The notes beneath the pieces are model-generated. The model searched no databases. It saw only the letters and a list, made by a program, of their open reading frames with translations, and was not told the DNA's origin. The translations under genes and the position numbers were made by a program. A stretch of 15,324 nucleotides of DNA from CAIQIA01 sp945861105 (lineage in GTDB: Bacteria > Cyanobacteriota > Cyanobacteriia > PCC-6307 > Cyanobiaceae), in the NCBI GenBank assembly GCA_947488815.1, contig CANLCC010000050.1, positions 1-15,324 of the forward strand, given 5' to 3'. Each line of letters begins with the position of its first letter. The stretch's first letter is position 1. Positions 6,919-12,759 of the stretch are shown here, piece after piece.

Positions 6919-7227
6919 GTGATCCGCTTGTTCCAGCCCACCGGCTCCGACCATTCCGCCTTCTGGTTCGACGGGGCCGACCCCGGCCAGTGGGATGGCG
7001 AAGTGGGCCGTGCCTGTGAAGCGGCCGTCTCCGACTGGCGGCGCTTTCTCGCCGAAGCCGAAGGCATCCTGGCGCCGGTGATCGCCAATGAGCGCCTGCG
7101 CCAGCGACTGGCCGGCGAACTGGCCGACGCTGCCTTTCCCGAAGCCTTCAGTCCCGCCTGTGAGATCTGGTTCCAGGAGGAGCAGAAGCTCTCGCTGGCC
7201 ACCCTGCACGAACCCCTGCCGGGCTGA
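6919..7227 (+). CDS. Conserved-looking hypothetical protein (102 aa)
   Basis: I do not recognise a named family. The protein begins MIRLFQPTGSDHSAFWFDGADPGQWDGEVGR. It is acidic and soluble-looking, with no signal peptide or membrane helix. It has a helical middle (about 28-72) containing paired Arg/Glu positions and a C-terminal CEIWFQEEQKLSLATLHEPL that looks like a beta strand plus tail. It has one cysteine near residue 33 and another near 81. The start is a GTG at 6919, 13 nt after the pepA stop, with a weak AAGG just before it. Codon usage resembles that of its neighbours, and it fills the gap between pepA and the palindrome exactly, which supports it as a real gene. Co-transcription with pepA is likely; no function is proposed. 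Confidence 0.65.
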   Translation: MIRLFQPTGSDHSAFWFDGADPGQWDGEVGRACEAAVSDWRRFLAEAEGILAPVIANERLRQRLAGELADAAFPEAFSPACEIWFQEEQKLSLATLHEPLPG

Positions 7228-7242
7228 ACCGGGCACGGCTGC

Positions 7243-7280
7243 AGGTGGAGAGCCGCACCGCGGCGGACGGCTCTCCACCT
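7243..7280. terminator. Perfect 13-bp inverted repeat before the sigma gene
   Basis: AGGTGGAGAGCCG (7243-7255) and CGGCTCTCCACCT (7268-7280) are exact reverse complements around a 12-base loop that itself contains CCGCGG. It begins 15 nt after the stop of the 102-residue gene and ends 45 nt before the sigma ATG. It would make a very stable RNA hairpin, best read as the end of the pepA transcript. It lacks a T-run, so an operator or leader structure for the sigma gene is an alternative. Confidence 0.5.
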
Positions 7281-7325
7281 CCCGTCCCCCCGGCCTGCGG
7301 ATCCATCGTTCGGGAAGTTCCCCGG

Positions 7326-8228
7326 ATGTGCCCCATGGCCCCGTCCTCCCGCAGCGCCGACTGTGTCGGCTGGATGCTCGACAACATCGGTCGTCACACC
7401 CTGCTGACCCCGGCCGAGGAGGTGGAGCTGGGCCGCCAGGTGCGTGCCTGGCAGGACCACCCCGATGGACCCGATGCCGCTCCGCCCCCCGTGCGCCGGC
7501 TGGGGCTGCGGGCCCGCCAGCGGATGGTGCAGGCCAACCTGCGCCTGGTGGTGCACCTGGCCAAGAAGCAGCGCCTGCGGGGCCTCAGCCTCGAAGATCT
7601 GGTGCAGGAAGGGGCCATCGGCCTGCAACGGGCCGTGGAGAAGTACGACCCCACCACCGGGTACCGCTTCAGCACCTACGCCTACTGGTGGATCCGCCAG
7701 GCCCTGCAGCGGGCCACCAGCCAGCAGAGCACCCTGGTGCGGCTGCCCTTCCATGTGGCCGACCGCCTCGCCCGGCTGGCGGCCGCCACCCAGCGCCTGT
7801 CCCAGCGGCTGGGGCGCCAACCCAGTCGCCAGGAACTGATGGAGGCCACCGGCGAAAGCGCCGAGCAGCTGCTGGACCTGCAGCGGGCCCACCGCATCAG
7901 CCTGGGCTGCAGCCTCGACACCCCCCTGGGGGGCGATGCCGACAACGGCACCCTGGCCGACCTGATCCAGGACGGCCATCCGGGACCGATGGAGTGCCTC
8001 GAAAGCGACCTGGCGGCCGAAGAGCTGGAGCGCCTGCTGGCCAGCACCGAGCTGAGCGACCGTGAGAGCGAACTGCTGCGCCGTCGCCACGGCCCCGGCC
8101 GGCCGGCCACCCTGCAGGACATGGCGGGCCGCTTCGGGCTCAGCCGCGAACGCACCCGCCAGCTGGAGCAGAACGCCCTGCGCAAGCTGCGGCGCCAGGC
8201 GCGGGTGCTGGCCGGTGCCGCCGCTTAA
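7326..8228 (+). CDS. RNA polymerase sigma-70 family factor (RpoD-like, no region 1.1)
   Basis: The 300-residue product directs RNA polymerase to promoters. Region 1.2 lies at about 15-42 (MLDNIGRHTLLTPAEEVELGRQV). Region 2 lies at about 64-130, with the core-binding LEDLVQEGAIGLQRAVEKYDP and the -10-reading RFSTYAYWWIRQALQRA. Region 3 follows (about 131-205), and region 4 at about 243-291, with the -35-reading helix-turn-helix SRERTRQLEQNALRKLR. Region 1.1 is absent, as in cyanobacterial group 2 (non-essential, condition-specific) sigma factors. A Pro/Ala-rich insert (about 45-60) splits the 1.2-2.1 junction. I chose ATG 7326, which has GGGAAG nine bases away; ATG 7335 is also possible. A GTG at 7245 would extend the protein through the palindrome with low-complexity sequence and is unlikely. 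Which group 2 member it is cannot be told. Confidence 0.92.
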   Translation: MCPMAPSSRSADCVGWMLDNIGRHTLLTPAEEVELGRQVRAWQDHPDGPDAAPPPVRRLGLRARQRMVQANLRLVVHLAKKQRLRGLSLEDLVQEGAIGLQRAVEKYDPTTGYRFSTYAYWWIRQALQRATSQQSTLVRLPFHVADRLARLAAATQRLSQRLGRQPSRQELMEATGESAEQLLDLQRAHRISLGCSLDTPLGGDADNGTLADLIQDGHPGPMECLESDLAAEELERLLASTELSDRESELLRRRHGPGRPATLQDMAGRFGLSRERTRQLEQNALRKLRRQARVLAGAAA

Positions 8229-8255
8229 GGTTGCAGGCAGCTGAGCAGCCGTGTC

Positions 8256-8501
8256 TTGCGGTCCCCCCGCTGGTTCCCACCCTCCTGGCTCACCCCCCGC
8301 TGGCAGTGGTACCTGCGGGCCCAGGCCGGGCTGCTGCTGCTGCCGCTGGGGCTGTGCCTCTTCGGTGAAGCGCTGGTGCGGCGCGCGGCCGATCCACCAC
8401 GACCCTGGTTCTGGATCGGCACCCTCAGCCTGCTGAGCATCAATGCCGGCGTCGGGCTGATGGTCGAAAGTGGCCTGTTCCGCGGCTACCCGCGGCGTTG
8501 A
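8256..8501 (+). CDS. Small two-helix membrane protein
   Basis: This open frame of about 81 residues encodes two hydrophobic helices: AGLLLLPLGLCLFGEAL (about 29-45) and FWIGTLSLLSINAGVGLMVES (about 54-74). Between them is a basic/proline turn (VRRAADPPRPW), and at the end is an RGYPRR tail. The Trp/Arg-rich N-terminus (RSPRWFPPSWLTPRWQWYLRAQ) suits a cytoplasmic, membrane-interface segment. This amphipathic design is unlikely in a random shadow frame, so I regard it as real, but I know no family name. No ATG or GTG precedes the first helix; the best start is TTG 8256. The frame is the same as the sigma gene's, separated by its TAA (8226-8228). It converges on the next gene with four bases between stops. 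Confidence 0.6.
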   Translation: MRSPRWFPPSWLTPRWQWYLRAQAGLLLLPLGLCLFGEALVRRAADPPRPWFWIGTLSLLSINAGVGLMVESGLFRGYPRR

Positions 8502-8505
8502 ACCC

Positions 8506-8706
8506 TCAGGCGGCAGGGGCGGGCACCGGCCGACCACCATCACCGCTGATGGGCACCAGGGGCGACTGCAACTCGTGAATTTGCCAGCGGGCCCGTTCAT
8601 CGCAATGGGCCAGCTGGCGATCGAGGTCGTCGGCCGCGTGCTTGGGACTGTCGTAGGGGCCGATGTACCGGGTGGCGAGGCCCTCCCGGATGGTCAGCAG
8701 ATACAT
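8506..8706 (-). CDS. Hypothetical protein (66 aa)
   Basis: From ATG 8706 the product is 66 residues: MYLLTIREGLATRYIGPYDS, then a helical segment (PKHAADDLDRQLAHCDERARW) and a Pro-rich tail. The start is decided by a GGAGG at 8715-8711, four bases upstream, which is one of the clearer Shine-Dalgarno sites in this window. It gives a 25-nt gap after the msrA stop, consistent with being the last gene of the bamA-lpx-msrA run. The frame stays open upstream to ATG 8820 (104 residues), but that start has no ribosome site and overlaps msrA by 89 nt. No signal peptide or membrane helix is visible and I do not recognise a family. The strand-turn-helix look suggests a small soluble alpha/beta protein. 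Confidence 0.6.
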   Translation of the reverse strand: MYLLTIREGLATRYIGPYDSPKHAADDLDRQLAHCDERARWQIHELQSPLVPISGDGGRPVPAPAA

Positions 8707-8731
8707 CTGGCCTCCGTCGCTCAGGGCCAAA

Positions 8732-9400
8732 TTAGCCCGATTGTCCTGGGGTTGCAGGTGCGGTTGCCCACGCTTCACTGTTGCGGGCACGACGTCCCCA
8801 GACCGCATCAAGGCGGCCATCGCGACCGCAGCGCCAGCGGTAATAGCCGTAGGTGACCGGATTGCGACGGGCGTAATCCTGGTGGTAGTTCTCCGCCGGC
8901 CAGAAGGGGCCCAGGGGACGGACCGCCACCTGCAGCGCCGACGGCGCGGTGCCGAGCTCGCGGGAGGCGGCGGCGACGCTGGCGCGGGCTGCCGCCTCCT
9001 GGCGGGGGTCGGCGGTGAAGATCACCGGTCGGTAGGAGCTGCCGCGGTCGCAGAACTGACCCGCCCCATCCCTGGGGTCGATGTTGCGCCAGAAGGCCCG
9101 CAGCAGGGTGTCGTAGGAAAGGCGATCGGGGTCGAACCGCACCCGCACGCTCTCCTGGTGGCCGGTGCCACCGGCACTCACCTGGCGGTAGCTGGGTTGC
9201 GCCACCCGACCACCGCTGTAACCGCTCACCGCGTCGACCACACCCGCGAGCTGCTCGAGGTCGTGTTCGAGGCACCAGAAGCAGCCCCCGGCGAAGACGG
9301 CCTCCTGCAGCGGCGCCGCCAGGACCGGGGCGGGCAGCCCAAGCAGCAGCAGCAGCGACAGCAGCAATGCCGCGAGCCGGCGGGGGTGATCAGGGGCCAT
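8732..9400 (-). CDS. msrA: Peptide methionine sulfoxide reductase A, exported
   Basis: MsrA reduces methionine-S-sulfoxide in proteins. From ATG 9400 the protein has 222 residues. Residues 1-28 form a classical signal peptide (basic MAPDHPRR, a leucine-rich core, then PVLA before AP), so it should act in the periplasm or thylakoid lumen. The catalytic motif is GGCFWCLE with C40 as nucleophile and an extra cysteine at 43. Further family motifs are GYSGG (60-64), GTGHQE (79-84) and the C-terminal NYHQDYARRNP (171-181) and YGYYRWRC (184-191). C117 and C191 are candidate recycling cysteines. About 20 residues after the usual end (from WGRRARN) look like an unconserved tail. The start overlaps the lpxB end by 11 nt. 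A longer in-frame start at 9511 would place the signal peptide internally. Confidence 0.93.
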   Translation of the reverse strand: MAPDHPRRLAALLLSLLLLLGLPAPVLAAPLQEAVFAGGCFWCLEHDLEQLAGVVDAVSGYSGGRVAQPSYRQVSAGGTGHQESVRVRFDPDRLSYDTLLRAFWRNIDPRDGAGQFCDRGSSYRPVIFTADPRQEAAARASVAAASRELGTAPSALQVAVRPLGPFWPAENYHQDYARRNPVTYGYYRWRCGRDGRLDAVWGRRARNSEAWATAPATPGQSG

Positions 9401-10571
9401 GGAGGCTGTCGAGAATGAGACGGGCCGCCCGTCGGGTGACCCCAGGTTCGCCCAGCTCCTGCCGCAGCCGCGTGTACCCCTCGAGCATGCGCTGCCGTTC
9501 CGGACCGTCATCCAGCAGCGGAGCCGCAGCGGCCACCAGGGCTTCAGCCGACAGCTCGTCCTGCAGCAGTTCGGGCACGAGCCGCTGGTCGAGCACCAGG
9601 TTGACGGGGGAGATGTGGCTGACCTGGAAGCGCAGCAGATGCCGGGCCACGAAGGCCGTCGGCCGGCTGACCCGATAGGCCACCACCTGCGGCACCTGCC
9701 GCAGGGCCAGCTCGAGGTTGACGGTGCCGGATTTGTTCAGGGCCAGGTCGGCGGCGGCGAAGAGCTCCGGCCGGCGGGCATCAGCTTCGGCGGCAGACAG
9801 CACCCGGGCCCGCAGGCCCCGCTGGTCCACCGCCGCCTGCAGCAGGGGTTCGAAACTGGCCTGGGCCGCTGGAACGATCACCTGCAGCCCGGGCCGCTGC
9901 CGCTGCAGCGCCGTGGCGGCATCGAGCAGGGGGGGCAACAGCCAGAGCAGCTCCTGGCGCCGCGAGGCCGGCAACACCAACAGCAGCCGATCGTCGTCGC
10001 TGAGCCCCAGCTGCCGGCGAGCCGTGGACCGGTCCATGCCGGGCGCCAGGGTGTCGAGCAGGGGATGGCCCACCCAGTCGACCCGCGCCCCACGGCTGGC
10101 GTAGAAGCGGGCCTCCTCCGGAAAGATCGCCAGAATCCGGTCGCTGAAACCAATCAGCCGGGTGGTGCCGCTCTCCCCCAGCCGGAAGGCCCACTCCTGG
10201 GGGGCGATGTAGTAGAGCACCGGCAGCTGGGGCCACCAGCGTTTGACCCGCCGCCCCAGGGGCGCATTGCCCCCCATGTAGTCGATCAGCACCACCCCAT
10301 CGGGGGGGTTGCGGCGCAGCCAGCGGTTCAGCCGCCGCTGCAGCCGCAGGGTGGGCCATACCAGCGGCAGGGCTTCCCAGAGACCGATCGCCCCCAGGGG
10401 CGCGGTGTCCGCCAGCAGCTCGGCACCGGCGGCACGCATCCGCGGTCCCCCCAGGGCACTCAGCCGCAGGGGCATTCCCCGGGCCTCGGCCTCCTGCCGC
10501 AGGGCCTGGATCAGCAGGCTGCCCTGCAGGTCACCGGACACCTCGCCGGTGCTGATCAGCAGGTGGGTCAC
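9390..10571 (-). CDS. lpxB: Lipid-A-disaccharide synthase
   Basis: This GT19 enzyme joins UDP-diacylglucosamine and lipid X into the lipid A disaccharide at the inner membrane surface. The 393 residues show STGEVSGDLQGS (7-18, equivalent to the GExSGD motif), ALGGPRM (39-45) and VVLIDYMGGN (93-102, with the conserved Asp97). Next come YYIAPQEWAFR (120-130), VGHPLLD (167-173) and LPASRRQEL (200-208, the LPGSR-like loop). The start is GTG 10571, 13 nt after the lpxA stop, without a strong ribosome site, so translation probably relies on coupling. The C-terminus overlaps the msrA start by 11 nt. Confidence 0.96.
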   Translation of the reverse strand: MTHLLISTGEVSGDLQGSLLIQALRQEAEARGMPLRLSALGGPRMRAAGAELLADTAPLGAIGLWEALPLVWPTLRLQRRLNRWLRRNPPDGVVLIDYMGGNAPLGRRVKRWWPQLPVLYYIAPQEWAFRLGESGTTRLIGFSDRILAIFPEEARFYASRGARVDWVGHPLLDTLAPGMDRSTARRQLGLSDDDRLLLVLPASRRQELLWLLPPLLDAATALQRQRPGLQVIVPAAQASFEPLLQAAVDQRGLRARVLSAAEADARRPELFAAADLALNKSGTVNLELALRQVPQVVAYRVSRPTAFVARHLLRFQVSHISPVNLVLDQRLVPELLQDELSAEALVAAAAPLLDDGPERQRMLEGYTRLRQELGEPGVTRRAARLILDSLHGP

Positions 10572-10584
10572 GGCGTCGGCAGCC

Positions 10585-11409
10585 TCACGGGCGGGCCGGC
10601 GGCAGGGGCCCGCGGCGGCCTGGGGTGCAGCTGGCCTCCAGAAACGCCACCAGGTGTTCCCCGGTGGGGGTGAGGCTCAGCGTGCGGGCCTCGGCCAGGG
10701 CCGTGGCCAGGGGCAGACCGCTGCGATACAGCAGTTTCCACAGATGCTGCAGCTCCTTCATCACCGACCCGTCGTCGGCCTCCGCCAGACCGCTGCGCTG
10801 CAGGCCGATGCGGTTGAAACCCCGCAGTCGCCCAGGGTGACCTTCCACCATCGTGAAGGGGGGCACATCCCGATCGATGCGGCTCATGCCCCCCACCATC
10901 GCCAGTCGGCCGATGTGCACGAACTGGTGAATGCCCAGCACACCGCCGATCACCGCCCTGTCCTCGATGTGCACATGGCCGGCGACAGCCACGCCGTTGG
11001 CCACCACGATCCGATCCCCCAGCACACAGTTGTGGCCGATGTGGCTGTAGGCCATCAGCAGGTTGTGATTGCCGAGGCGGGTGGATTCACCGGCGGCGGT
11101 GGCCCGGTTGATCGTGACGCATTCGCGGATGCGATTGCCATCACCGATCACCACCTCGGTGGCGTCGCCGCGGTACTTGAGGTCCTGGGGCTCGAGACCG
11201 ATGCAGGCCCCGGGGAAGATCTTGTTGTCTTCTCCCATCAGCACCCGACCCTCGATGACCACATGGGGGCCGATCTCGGTGCGGGCCCCCAGGCTGACCT
11301 CAGGACCGATCACGGCGTACGGGCCGACAATGACCCCATCCCCCAGACGGGCCGCGGGATCGACAAGGGCCGTCGGATGAATCCGGGCGGAAGTGGCGGA
11401 GAGATTCAT
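10585..11409 (-). CDS. lpxA: UDP-N-acetylglucosamine acyltransferase
   Basis: LpxA transfers a 3-hydroxyacyl chain from ACP to UDP-GlcNAc, the first lipid A step. The 274 residues start with long runs of hexapeptide repeats (IHPTALVDP..., VIVGPYAVIGP..., VVIEGRV...) that build the left-handed beta helix of a trimer, to about residue 190. A helical C-terminal domain follows. The active-site segment LLMAYSHIGHNC (117-128) holds H123 and H126; the second corresponds to the catalytic histidine of E. coli LpxA. GGVLGIHQFVHIG (155-167) is also conserved. ATG 11409 follows the fabZ TGA by two bases, and GGTGGA six bases before the ATG may act as a ribosome site from within fabZ. Confidence 0.97.
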   Translation of the reverse strand: MNLSATSARIHPTALVDPAARLGDGVIVGPYAVIGPEVSLGARTEIGPHVVIEGRVLMGEDNKIFPGACIGLEPQDLKYRGDATEVVIGDGNRIRECVTINRATAAGESTRLGNHNLLMAYSHIGHNCVLGDRIVVANGVAVAGHVHIEDRAVIGGVLGIHQFVHIGRLAMVGGMSRIDRDVPPFTMVEGHPGRLRGFNRIGLQRSGLAEADDGSVMKELQHLWKLLYRSGLPLATALAEARTLSLTPTGEHLVAFLEASCTPGRRGPLPPARP

Positions 11410-11411
11410 GG

Positions 11412-11864
11412 TCAGTCCACCAGGGAAAACATCAGCTCACCGGCACAGACGGCATGGCCGTCGACCGTGACATCCGCTCGCACCTTGCCGAAGCGCTGGC
11501 GCTTGAGGCTGATCAGCTCGCAGGTGATCCGCAGCTGATCCCCTGGCACCACAGGACGGCGGAACCTTACCCCGTCGATGCCCGCGAACACAAAGAGGCC
11601 CGCCGGCAGTTCGGGCATCTGCGCCACGATCAGTCCGCCCACCTGGGCCATGGCCTCGACGATCAGCACCCCGGGCATGAGCGGACGTCCGGGGAAATGG
11701 CCCTGGAACTGGGGTTCGTTGAGGGTGACGTTCTTGATGGCCACGATCCGCCGGCCGGGATCGTGTTCGATGACGCGGTCCACCAGCGCGAACGGATAGC
11801 GATGGGGCAGCAGCTTGAGGATCTGCTCGCTCTCGAGCACGGAGACGGGGTTGGCAGCGGTCAT
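11412..11864 (-). CDS. fabZ: 3-hydroxyacyl-ACP dehydratase FabZ
   Basis: FabZ removes water from 3-hydroxyacyl-ACP in fatty acid elongation and competes with LpxA for 3-hydroxyacyl-ACP, so its position inside the lpx block is functionally sensible. The 150 residues form one hotdog domain with LPHRYPF (19-25), the catalytic His in FQGHFPGRP (H56) and the catalytic Glu in GVLIVEAMAQ (E70). FAGIDGVRFRRPVVPGD follows. Its ATG shares one base with the lpxC stop (TGATG at 11862-11866), so translation is coupled to lpxC. Confidence 0.97.
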   Translation of the reverse strand: MTAANPVSVLESEQILKLLPHRYPFALVDRVIEHDPGRRIVAIKNVTLNEPQFQGHFPGRPLMPGVLIVEAMAQVGGLIVAQMPELPAGLFVFAGIDGVRFRRPVVPGDQLRITCELISLKRQRFGKVRADVTVDGHAVCAGELMFSLVD

Positions 11865-12757
11865 CAGGCGGCGTGGGGACGATCGGCGACGAGGGGGAGG
11901 GACTCGGGGGCAAGGGCCAGACGGCGGCTGCTGAGGGCAGTGGCCAGGGCCGTGTGCAGCGCATGGGAGCCGCGGTAGACGATCACCTGGGCCCTGGGCA
12001 GGCCGGCCAGGGCCAGGTCACCGATCAGATCCAGCAGCTTGTGGCGCACGGGTTCATCGGTGAAGCGCAGCGGTGGATTGAGCCAGCGCTCACCATCACA
12101 GACGAGGGCATTGTCGAGATCACCGCCGCGGATCAGCCCAGCCTGTCGCAGCTGCTCCACCTGATCCCGGAAGCCGAAGGTGCGCGCCGGTGCGATCTCG
12201 GAGACGAACCGTTCGGGCGTGAGGAAGATGCTGAAGAGCTGGCGCCCGATCACCGGTTGCGGAAACTCGATGGCGGCCGTGAGGCAGAGCTGGTCGCTGG
12301 GCAGGGCGACGGCGACACTGAGGCCCTGCTGCAGGGTGATGGGAGCATCAATGGCCGGCAGAGGGTCGCGGGGGCCAAGGTCGCGAAGACCCGCCTCGCC
12401 GATGGCCTCCACCCAGGGGGCCGCCGAACCATCAAGCAGGGGAATCTCTTCCCCCTCGATCCAGAGATTGGCCTGGCTGAGGCCCGTGCCGGCCAGGGCA
12501 GCCAGCAGATGTTCCACCGTGGCCAGGCGCCGCTCTCCCAGCCGCAGGCAGGTGCAGAGACGGGTCTCGTGCACCAGGCCGGGGTGCAGGGGCTGGAGCC
12601 CCAGCGCCGGCTGATCCAGCCAGCCCACCCGGAACCCCGGCTGGTCAGAGGGCTCGAGACGGACCCGGGTGCCACTGCCGGAGTGCAGCCCCACCCCCCG
12701 CCGTTCCACGGGGGCGGCCAGGGTGTGGCGACGGCTGTAATCAGAGGGCCAGGCCAT
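11864..12757 (-). CDS. lpxC: UDP-3-O-acyl-N-acetylglucosamine deacetylase
   Basis: This zinc enzyme performs the committed deacetylation in lipid A synthesis. In 297 residues the two-domain LpxC fold is recognisable: GVGLHSG (21-27), ATVEHLLAAL (79-88, E82 and zinc ligand H83), LDGSAAPW (108-115), and FRDQVEQLRQAGLIRGG (196-212). HKLLDLIGDL (239-248) supplies zinc ligands H239 and D243, and SHALHTAL carries the catalytic H265. All key residues are present. The ATG lies two bases after the bamA stop (TGACCATG) and its stop overlaps the fabZ ATG by one base, so it sits in the middle of a coupled operon. No Shine-Dalgarno is visible. Confidence 0.97.
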   Translation of the reverse strand: MAWPSDYSRRHTLAAPVERRGVGLHSGSGTRVRLEPSDQPGFRVGWLDQPALGLQPLHPGLVHETRLCTCLRLGERRLATVEHLLAALAGTGLSQANLWIEGEEIPLLDGSAAPWVEAIGEAGLRDLGPRDPLPAIDAPITLQQGLSVAVALPSDQLCLTAAIEFPQPVIGRQLFSIFLTPERFVSEIAPARTFGFRDQVEQLRQAGLIRGGDLDNALVCDGERWLNPPLRFTDEPVRHKLLDLIGDLALAGLPRAQVIVYRGSHALHTALATALSSRRLALAPESLPLVADRPHAA

Positions 12758-12759
12758 GG

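Noticed and set aside
7245..7325. GTG-initiated N-terminal extension of the sigma factor
   Set aside because: It would begin inside the perfect palindrome and add unstructured Pro/Gly/Arg sequence before region 1.2. The ATGs at 7326 or 7335 give a normal group 2 start.
6894..8600. 568-codon minus-strand frame opposite the sigma gene and neighbours
   Set aside because: It is antisense to conserved sigma regions 2 and 4, and its composition is Gln/Gly/His-rich with no domain pattern.
9401..9511. Longer msrA start
   Set aside because: It overlaps lpxB by over 100 nt and buries the signal peptide at residue 38 onward.
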